IMG/VR virus record: IMGVR_UViG_3300020201_000105
Coordinates: 1 to 21,068 of that record
Reading direction: 5' to 3' (one strand)
DNA length: 21,068 nt
DNA from: a virus
Position 1 is the stretch's first letter, and each line of letters begins with the position of its first letter. The notes below the pieces were generated by a model that was not told where the DNA came from, searched no databases, and worked only from the letters and a program-made list of their open reading frames with translations. Position numbers and translations under genes: made by a program. Shown here one piece after another: positions 15,116 through 21,068 of this stretch.

Positions 15116-16462
15116 TTACAGTTCTTTGTAGAGCCTAGAATACTCAGAAATTAGATATCGAGATGGGATCTTAATCGTAAGAACGAGCCTTTGTCCTTGT
15201 ATGTCTTGAATTGTGGCTCTAATTTCATCACAATTGTCTGAAACTAGGTAAATGCTGTCGCCGTCAGAGAAGAGAGATGAGTCTTTAACGCTAACCTGAT
15301 ATGTGTTTGTAGCGTCTGCGGCAAACGAAGAACAGGCCAAAAGAGTTGAGTAGACAGCGGCTTCATTTTTAATGGAAGCAATCTGAGAGTCTTGAGAATC
15401 CTTTCCACGAGTCATGTTGTTAACCGAAACTAAAGATCCAGTGGCAAGTCCTATTCTAAGCTGTAGAGCTTGAGCCCTTGAAAAGTAAAAATTAGGAGAA
15501 GTGCTTGTAACTGGCCCCCCTGTAGCCGTAATGACCCCAGTCGTTAGGCTTTGGGTAAGGCCGCCCATGTAATTTGTAAGTTGAGTTGTCCGTGTTGCTA
15601 GGGCGGCGCTCCTTGTCGTGATAGCCGCTTGAATTGCCGTTAGGTTGATAGGATTTAGCTTAGTCACATTAGTGGGATCAAGGCCAATTGGAGCAGGGGC
15701 GGCAGAACTAGCCGTGGCGGCATTAAACTGCACCTGAGTTAGGTTGCTTGCTTGTGTGTACGTAATCGTACTCGTTAGACCGACCCAGACGTCAATTGCA
15801 CTAATTGCAGCCAGTACACTTGTCCTCTCTGTCGTGTTCTGAGCTTGTCTAGCTGAATTTGTTTCTGCCGCTATTATTGCGTCAAGAGCAGTCTTCTCAG
15901 CCGAAAGAGCTGATCTTAGGCTCCCTATGTCAGAGATAGCAGCACTCATGGCAGCTGAAAATCCAGTTGTGGCCGTAAGGGAAACCCCGTTGACGCCACT
16001 TCCCCCGGCAGGACATGTCTGTCCAGTAATGCGATTGCTTTGGTTGCTCGGTGAGATTGCCAAAAGAGCGGCAAGGGATGCGTTAAATGTAGTAATTCTA
16101 GTGGGTTCACCGACAAAGGGTGAGGTCGATAGACCAAGTCCTCGGGCTAACTGATACGGAAGCTGAACTAGCCAAGTGGACGGATAGAAAATGTTTCCAG
16201 AAGTCAAATTTGAGGCCGCCACGACATCTGCGTCCGTATATGTAGTGTAAGAAAGTTGCGATAAATACTGCCTTTCTGTTTGATACAGATTCACAAGATT
16301 ATTTTGAGTATTCCAGATAGAAAAGTTGCCGTCTTCGAGAAGCTGAGACTTAGCGATCTCTGCCTGAAGCTGAACCTTTATACTTTCCACTGAAGCCACA
16401 CGGCTTGCAGATACAACTATTTTCTTAGAAAATGCAATACGGGAGGCTTGAGATAATGGCAT
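15116..16462 (-). CDS. Helical structural protein of unknown function
   Basis: The product has 448 residues. The start shares one base with the upstream stop (TAATG), with only a weak binding site, so reinitiation is likely. Residues 1-70 are helical, with coiled-coil-like segments around 25-65. Residues 165-215 and 270-300 are Ala/Ser/Thr-rich helices. The region between 75 and 165 is Gly/Ser/Asn-rich. A C-terminal beta module (about 388-440: VSVKDSSLFSDGDSIYLVSD ... LVLTIKIPSRY) resembles residues 121-178 of the J protein (YVSDASLFTATGSVYLGRG ... WVLTLNPANP). It carries no signal peptide or membrane helix. The family is not recognised. Position between spike and gp25-like genes points to a baseplate component, perhaps binding both hub and wedge. 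Confidence 0.72.
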   Translation of the reverse strand: MPLSQASRIAFSKKIVVSASRVASVESIKVQLQAEIAKSQLLEDGNFSIWNTQNNLVNLYQTERQYLSQLSYTTYTDADVVAASNLTSGNIFYPSTWLVQLPYQLARGLGLSTSPFVGEPTRITTFNASLAALLAISPSNQSNRITGQTCPAGGSGVNGVSLTATTGFSAAMSAAISDIGSLRSALSAEKTALDAIIAAETNSARQAQNTTERTSVLAAISAIDVWVGLTSTITYTQASNLTQVQFNAATASSAAPAPIGLDPTNVTKLNPINLTAIQAAITTRSAALATRTTQLTNYMGGLTQSLTTGVITATGGPVTSTSPNFYFSRAQALQLRIGLATGSLVSVNNMTRGKDSQDSQIASIKNEAAVYSTLLACSSFAADATNTYQVSVKDSSLFSDGDSIYLVSDNCDEIRATIQDIQGQRLVLTIKIPSRYLISEYSRLYKEL

Positions 16463-16734
16463 TAGTGTACTCGGAACGGCTGCTTGTATACGCTGATAAG
16501 CCCAGCCTGGGCCTCTATTTGCTCATCTAGATCATTTGGATGTTTAATGATCATTTGAAGATTTTTTATTAAATGTCTGTAGTTTTTATCAGCTTCAAAA
16601 CGAGTGTAAATAGGAGAGTCTCCAAAAACAACGTGTTGGTTGTTCATGACGATGCACCACTTATCGGCTTCAAATACCATTAGTCTGTCTAAATCTTCCT
16701 GGGTTTTTATGACTTGATCTTTTTTATTTTTCAT
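16462..16734 (-). CDS. Small protein between spike and helical structural gene, function unknown
   Basis: The product has 90 residues from the ATG at 16734, which overlaps the spike stop as ATGA. The longer reading from 16770 adds 12 residues inside the spike gene and is less likely. AAAGGT lies about 12 bases before the ATG. The protein is charged, starts MKNKKDQVIKTQEDLDRLMV, and is mostly helical after residue 45. It has a single cysteine (in KWCIVMNN), no membrane segment and no motif I can name. Its place in a tightly coupled baseplate operon suggests a small baseplate part or an assembly chaperone. Confidence 0.65.
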   Translation of the reverse strand: MKNKKDQVIKTQEDLDRLMVFEADKWCIVMNNQHVVFGDSPIYTRFEADKNYRHLIKNLQMIIKHPNDLDEQIEAQAGLISVYKQPFRVH

Positions 16735-17792
16735 GTTGCAAATACCTTTGTTGAAAAGCCGCTTATACAATTGCTCATAACAAGCCCCATGGCGCTCACG
16801 CCTAGGTACGTACTCACTAAGGTTGGGATAGGCAGTCCGGCCTTACCTCCAACGAAACATAGTCCGTCCATCGTAATCTGAGGAGCTTTGATTCCTGCCA
16901 TAATTTGAGCCTCCATCTCTATCTGCTGGGCCTTAATGGCAAGGCTATTGTTAACCTTAATGCTTCCTGAACTAGACTCTACTGTTAGATTTCCCTTGAT
17001 AGAACTAGCCAAGTCGCCCTTGGTCTTAACATTAAGAGTATCACCCGACGTGCTTAAAGTCACGCCTCCTTTGTTTGCAGACATGTTAATATTTTTATTA
17101 ACCGATAAGGTAGAGCTTCCTGACGCTGTGGTTGTGACATCTCCTGACTTCGCAATTATGTAAGTTGCCGCTTTGTTTTGGATCTTAAGCGTGCCCTCTT
17201 TATCTATCGAAACAGAAGTAGTACCCTGAGCTTTATCGACTGGCTTACCAAAGCTGTCTGTGGCTCCATTGAAACTAAAACCTAAAGCACCTTCGTTGTC
17301 AATTGAAAGCTTGACTCCGTTGTACTCAAAAAATAGTCCAAGCTCATCAGGCTTAAGGCTTGATGGTCTGTTTGGATGCCCGAGAGCGGAAACTATAATG
17401 CCTCGATCGCCCTGACCATTAATACATAGCATTAAAACTAAGGCTCCATCTTGACCGTAGCTATCAACGCCATTCCCCCCATTAAACTTAGTTTCTTGAC
17501 CTCTCAGTCCATATTCAAAATAGTCAGCTATTGATCCAAACCCCTGAGCTGTCGTGCAGTTTTTATATAGAGTGGGCGTTCCTCCAGCTTTTCCGTTTTG
17601 CTCGTACACAGTGACATTGTATTCTGGATAAACCTTATTGACAGACTTTGGGCTGTTAGATGGAATATACTCCGCAATAATTCCCACCCTTAGGGCGAAG
17701 TTTTTGTAATTTTTATCGTAAACATTGGTAGCCGAGTCTTCGGATAGACTGAACAGGGCGCTTGGGAATACGGTTCCATTAGGTAGCATCAT
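16731..17792 (-). CDS. Baseplate central spike protein (gpV/gp5-like)
   Basis: The product has 353 residues (a second ATG follows immediately). AAAGGAG (plus-strand 17803-17809) precedes the start by 10 bases and lies inside the hub gene, whose stop is 2 bases away. Residues 30-140 look like the OB-fold of gpV-type spikes, ending in GDRGIIVSALGHPN. Residues 150-310 are repetitive short strands (KLSIDNEG, VSIDKEGTLKIQNKA, NINMSANKGGVTLSTSGDTL, NLTVESSSGSIKV, IEMEAQIMAGIKAPQITMDG) typical of a trimeric beta-helix needle. No lysozyme domain is present, unlike T4 gp5. The last 45 residues are Gly/hydrophobic and less regular, with no clear PAAR or metal-binding His cluster. The spike sits on the hub and pierces the outer membrane when the sheath contracts. 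Confidence 0.85.
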   Translation of the reverse strand: MMLPNGTVFPSALFSLSEDSATNVYDKNYKNFALRVGIIAEYIPSNSPKSVNKVYPEYNVTVYEQNGKAGGTPTLYKNCTTAQGFGSIADYFEYGLRGQETKFNGGNGVDSYGQDGALVLMLCINGQGDRGIIVSALGHPNRPSSLKPDELGLFFEYNGVKLSIDNEGALGFSFNGATDSFGKPVDKAQGTTSVSIDKEGTLKIQNKAATYIIAKSGDVTTTASGSSTLSVNKNINMSANKGGVTLSTSGDTLNVKTKGDLASSIKGNLTVESSSGSIKVNNSLAIKAQQIEMEAQIMAGIKAPQITMDGLCFVGGKAGLPIPTLVSTYLGVSAMGLVMSNCISGFSTKVFAT

Positions 17793-17794
17793 AA

Positions 17795-19753
17795 CTATGA
17801 ATCTCCTTTATTTGACGATCTGTCGTTCGTAACACCGGGAAGTATCTTACCCCCAGAACTCGAATAGTCTGTTTCAAGCTCGTCTTTGTAAAGATCGTTA
17901 ATAGTATTCCCATATACAGTGTATTCATTGTTGCTGTCACTGTCAATTCCATGAGAAAGGTTGACGGTAGTGGTAAAAGTTTTCTGCCCATTGTTTTCAA
18001 GGGAGCATGAGTGACTGAGACCTTCTATGTGGTAAACGATTCCATCAAATTCTAGGTTATCGCCTAGCGCAATAGGATCTTGAATCCCAAAGCAAGTCAA
18101 CTGGCCACTGAGCTTCATCTGTCCGCCCATTAATGCGTCAGCTAAAAGTCTGGCCCACGTAGCTGACCGAAACCCGAACCCTGCATTGTAGTCCAGAGAG
18201 TTTTGGATCACATAGGGCCTTAGACCAGATCTTCTGATATCGCTACTGTCTATAACGGAGTTTTGCCCTGCTGCACTTTGTTGAGCGATAGGGGTCTCAG
18301 CATTTCCGTTGTATCCAAAAGGAATCCCGAACACTTGTACAAAATTCACTCTTAGAGCGTCATCTCTTCCTACGCTTAGGCTTTTAACCAAACTTGGGGA
18401 TACGATCCAGCGTGGAAGTGAAAGGAAGGGGGTACAATTATTACCCAGAGAGGCATAGTGATTAGAGCTAAAGGGGATCTGTCTGAATACCAAAATAGGC
18501 ATGATGTGCCCTTCTGGCGAAAGTCTGAAAGTTGTAAACATTTCATTTATGGGAGAGTTAGAATAGCCGTTGATTATAGACCAGCCTGAACTTTGATTGA
18601 AATATTCAGGTCTAACTGTAGTCGTGCCTTGAACTGAAGAGGGGCACAGGAAGAAATTCGCTTTATTAGGTTTAAACTCGGGGTTGTAAGCGTCAACATC
18701 AAAATCTTCATCAGCACTTGGGCTACTCGGAGAGCTGCTAGGGGAACGATTTTGTACTAAGGGAATATTTGACCCTTTTCTTTTTTTAGGAGAAGGAGAC
18801 CTATATGATCCGTATTTTTGAATACCTAAAAAGAACCTGTAGAAATTAGAAAAGGTCACAGCATTTGGTATCCCAAGTAATTCCCCCAGTCCTTTTGGAA
18901 CTAAGAACGCCTGATTTGGCGAAACAAGAACCCCAGAGGTGTCGGCCTTCTTAAGAGGAGCCCCGTTGACTGGAGTACTGCTTGGTGGGCCATCCTTGAG
19001 GGTCGGACCTCCGCCAAGGATCAGGCTTATAAAATTTTGAACAATGCTTTGTATGGGTCCAGCTAGGCCCGTCTTGCTTTGCATTGTCGCTCCAATGTTT
19101 GCTAAATACTTTAGATCCTGCTCTTCCCCAAAAGGCCTTGTTATATAGGGACTAAAATAAATAGAGTTTTCAAACTCTTGAAAAGACTTGCCTTCTAATA
19201 CATAGGCCAAAAACTTACGGCCAGATGCGTCAACTGAAAGTTCTTGGCGAACAGAAGTGACCTTGAAAACCCCTTTGAATCCGTCAGATATTAAATTGAT
19301 TGGCTTTAGTTTTTCAGCCCTAGTGACAAGTGAGTCTTCAGTTTGAGTGTCGTCAGTAATCTGTTGCTGATAGTCAAGCATGTTAGCTAGGACATAGTCG
19401 CCTGCCGAGATAGCGGCCATGTAATTTATATTACCAGGCATTAGGACAGTTCTTAAGGACCCGTGAGGAGAACTTTTTGAATGAGACACGGTAAGGTTTA
19501 TGCAGTCTGATGTGATTATCAAAGGTTTGTCGTTAGTGAGGGTTGATCCGCCTATTTGACTATTCCATTTTGGAGGTCTGCTTGCTGTAGCTCTGACAGA
19601 GGGTGTGGTCCCATACTCTGATGGTATCGGGTTTCGCAGTTCTGGGTTAATAAAACTTACGACAGTTAACATCCAACCGGGCGAAGTCTGGTGATTATTC
19701 CCATCGGATGATTTTACAGTTTGATTTACGGATTTTACATTAAAGTTGCTCAT
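17795..19753 (-). CDS. Baseplate hub protein (gp27/late-control gpD-like)
   Basis: The product has 652 residues. Its ATG shares one base with the upstream stop (TAATG). Residues 20-205 carry the N-terminal hub features: GDYVLANMLD (118-127), then DGFKGVFKVTSVRQELSVDA (157-176) and AYVLEGKSF. The C-terminal part (about 520-605) has MKLSGQLTCFGIQDPIALGD, then GIVYHIEGLSHSCSL and TVNLSHGI, matching gpD/gp27-type hub domains that hold the spike trimer. Between these is an unusual linker (about 318-354) rich in Ser, Pro and Lys, followed by an acidic DEDFDVD stretch. It is larger than T4 gp27 (391 residues). The hub trimer joins the tail tube to the spike. The order tape measure, hub, spike is the usual one. 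Confidence 0.85.
   Translation of the reverse strand: MSNFNVKSVNQTVKSSDGNNHQTSPGWMLTVVSFINPELRNPIPSEYGTTPSVRATASRPPKWNSQIGGSTLTNDKPLIITSDCINLTVSHSKSSPHGSLRTVLMPGNINYMAAISAGDYVLANMLDYQQQITDDTQTEDSLVTRAEKLKPINLISDGFKGVFKVTSVRQELSVDASGRKFLAYVLEGKSFQEFENSIYFSPYITRPFGEEQDLKYLANIGATMQSKTGLAGPIQSIVQNFISLILGGGPTLKDGPPSSTPVNGAPLKKADTSGVLVSPNQAFLVPKGLGELLGIPNAVTFSNFYRFFLGIQKYGSYRSPSPKKRKGSNIPLVQNRSPSSSPSSPSADEDFDVDAYNPEFKPNKANFFLCPSSVQGTTTVRPEYFNQSSGWSIINGYSNSPINEMFTTFRLSPEGHIMPILVFRQIPFSSNHYASLGNNCTPFLSLPRWIVSPSLVKSLSVGRDDALRVNFVQVFGIPFGYNGNAETPIAQQSAAGQNSVIDSSDIRRSGLRPYVIQNSLDYNAGFGFRSATWARLLADALMGGQMKLSGQLTCFGIQDPIALGDNLEFDGIVYHIEGLSHSCSLENNGQKTFTTTVNLSHGIDSDSNNEYTVYGNTINDLYKDELETDYSSSGGKILPGVTNDRSSNKGDS
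17803..17809 (-). promoter_or_regulatory. Strong ribosome binding site of the spike gene
   Basis: AAAGGAG on the minus strand, 10 bases before the first of two adjacent ATG codons. It lies within the final codons of the hub gene and is the clearest Shine-Dalgarno site in the operon. Confidence 0.7.
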
Positions 19754-21068
19754 TAGATCTTAGACCCTGGTAGTAAGGAGCGTGGCCCCGTATAGTAACC
19801 CGTCATCTTGCTTGCTCTTTCCATCTCATTTATGCGATCTGCTAAGGAGTCCAAGGATTTTGCAAGCTTTTCGGCAGCGGTATCTGCATTAATAAAGCCG
19901 CTTCCAGCAGCGATAGTTTCGTCCTCTGTCTCGCTCTTTAGCTCTGGCTCCTCTATGACTAACATTCGGGATTTTGGTCCACTTTGATTAGTGTTTAGCG
20001 TTGGATTATATTCGTTAACCAAATCCATAGCTGCTTGATTTCCTTGTTGCGCTCTGGGCATGGCCCCCGTTTCGGAGAATTGGGCTGCTACTCTGGCATC
20101 TATATCCTTATTAGAGAGCTTGTCGCCACGTATTGCGGCCTGCTCTATGACGGCCCTCTTCTGCAAATCACTGATCTGCTGTTCACTAAGGACACTTCCT
20201 TCAAAAGTTTTCTGATCTTCTGGGGACATAGCTAGATAGTTGTCTCTTTTTGCTCTCTCGGACTCTGCACGCCCCACAGCATTCCGAGCGGTTGGATTAA
20301 AAGCCAGGGTGGCCGAGTTTTTAATCTCTTTCCCGAGCCTTACAATTTCCTCGGGAGTCTTTCCAGATTCTTGCGCTACTAATTTAACAATCTCGTTATC
20401 AACATTAAGCTCTTCTGGCTTAAGCATCGCAAACTGACTGTTAAGCCCAACGCCACTCGTTAATATGCCTGCTTTTGAATACGCAGTATACTGAGCAGCA
20501 CCATATGCTCCACCAGACTGAGAGCCGAAACTAGAGACAAATTCATTTGCACTTACCCCAGCTTTTATTCCCACTTCGTTAGAAACATCGGCAAACCTAC
20601 TCATAAAGGTCTCGTTAAAAGATTTTGCCCCTGCGTCTGTGTAAACACCTCCAGCAATTTGACCGCTAGATAAAATGTTCACAAGCATTTTCATCTCTTT
20701 AGCGTTGACCGTTGCGTCCATACCGATCTTCGTTCCTTCGGCTATGTTCTTGACTATCATTTTTTGAGCATTTGCAGAATCAGTACCCGAAGACAAGATT
20801 CCTATTTCTTCGTTTGCAACGCCTCCATACCCAAGCTTATTTAAATTTGAGGCAAAGTCTCCTAATTCAAAGGTTCCCTGAGTACTACCCCTAGAGAACA
20901 TGGTCTCCATCATTGCCTTACGCACAGGGTCTTCGTTGATCTTTGCCATTTGGGCGTCGATCATACCTTGACTGGTTCTTCTCTCTAGCTCATCTCCGTA
21001 GTTCAAGGACGAAGGAGTAATTCTGTTTAGCAGTCGTCCTCCAAAAGCCATGGCCCCTACTCCACCTG
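19753..21068 (-). CDS. Probable C-terminal part of the tape-measure protein (5' end outside window)
   Basis: This frame is open to the right edge (GGVGA before the first Met). The product shown is at least 437 residues. I treat it as the end of a longer gene because the Gly/Ala stretch around the first Met looks like the hydrophobic part of tape-measure proteins and because it directly precedes the hub. However, a GGAG 8 bases before the ATG at 21051 could make this a complete 432-residue gene. The sequence is mostly helical and Ala/Glu/Lys-rich, with Gly/Ser breaks at 125-136 and 175-185. A predicted coiled coil lies near the end (AEKLAKSLDSLADRINEMER, 394-413). No peptidase or lysozyme motif was seen. 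The end shares one base with the hub start. Confidence 0.68.
   Translation of the reverse strand, partial: GGVGAMAFGGRLLNRITPSSLNYGDELERRTSQGMIDAQMAKINEDPVRKAMMETMFSRGSTQGTFELGDFASNLNKLGYGGVANEEIGILSSGTDSANAQKMIVKNIAEGTKIGMDATVNAKEMKMLVNILSSGQIAGGVYTDAGAKSFNETFMSRFADVSNEVGIKAGVSANEFVSSFGSQSGGAYGAAQYTAYSKAGILTSGVGLNSQFAMLKPEELNVDNEIVKLVAQESGKTPEEIVRLGKEIKNSATLAFNPTARNAVGRAESERAKRDNYLAMSPEDQKTFEGSVLSEQQISDLQKRAVIEQAAIRGDKLSNKDIDARVAAQFSETGAMPRAQQGNQAAMDLVNEYNPTLNTNQSGPKSRMLVIEEPELKSETEDETIAAGSGFINADTAAEKLAKSLDSLADRINEMERASKMTGYYTGPRSLLPGSKI

Noticed and set aside
16735-16770. Longer start for the 90-residue gene
   Set aside because: It would extend 36 bases further into the spike gene; the ATGA overlap at 16731-16734 is the pattern used elsewhere in this window.
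18790-18802. A KKRK basic cluster in the hub protein resembling a nuclear localisation signal
   Set aside because: Short basic stretches are common in linkers, and nothing else suggests a eukaryotic target.
1-21068. Extracellular contractile injection system or tailocin instead of a phage
   Set aside because: No effector, AAA+ ATPase or regulatory/lysis genes of such systems are visible, but capsid genes are not visible either, so a tailocin cannot be fully excluded from this window alone.

Overview
The window reads as part of the late-gene region of a contractile-tailed phage (myovirus-type) or a prophage relative. It carries the end of a probable tape-measure gene, a gp27/gpD-like baseplate hub, a gpV/gp5-like spike, a LysM/gp25-like wedge protein, a giant baseplate J protein, a J-partner wedge protein and the start of a large fibre-like protein. 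No bacterial housekeeping gene, tRNA, IS element or CRISPR array was seen. The host cannot be named. Ribosome binding sites such as AAAGGAG, GGGAG and AAAGGA are clear at several genes, so the host uses ordinary Shine-Dalgarno initiation. The DNA looks moderately AT-rich.

Layout. The structural genes lie on the minus strand and are read from right to left. In that order they are: tape-measure C-terminus (19753 to the right edge), hub (19753-17795), spike (17792-16731), a 90-residue unknown (16734-16462), a 448-residue helical unknown (16462-15116), a LysM/gp25 fusion (15043-12329), the 2094-residue J protein (12320-6036), a 551-residue J-partner (6025-4370) and a 139-residue small tail protein (4373-3954). 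Genes in this run overlap by 1 or 4 bases or are separated by 2 to 10 bases, so it looks like one translationally coupled operon. The only sizeable gap is about 72 bases (15044-15115). A further minus-strand gene starts at 2417 and runs off the left edge. It encodes at least 805 residues and looks like a fibre or baseplate-appendage protein.

Between the 139-residue gene and the fibre-like gene, a block of four small genes on the plus strand (2556-3957) interrupts the structural operon. In order it encodes a coiled-coil/zinc-ribbon protein, a DEDDh 3'-5' exonuclease, a 70-residue unknown and an 83-residue protein resembling the toxin-binding domain of MbcA/ParS/Xre antitoxins. A good sigma70-type promoter (2497-2525) stands before it. 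A weaker divergent promoter candidate may drive the fibre-like gene. The last plus gene and the incoming structural operon converge with overlapping stop codons (3954-3957).

How the parts work together. The tape measure sets tail length, the hub and spike form the central needle base, and the gp25-like, J and J-partner proteins should form the baseplate wedges around it. The fibre-like protein is a candidate host-contact appendage. The plus-strand block is not structural and looks like accessory ('moron'-type) cargo. The most unusual points are the roughly 1600-residue beta-rich expansion inside J, a repeat-domain family shared by J and its neighbours, the hub-arm/LysM/gp25 fusion, and the inverted block with its exonuclease and antitoxin-like genes.
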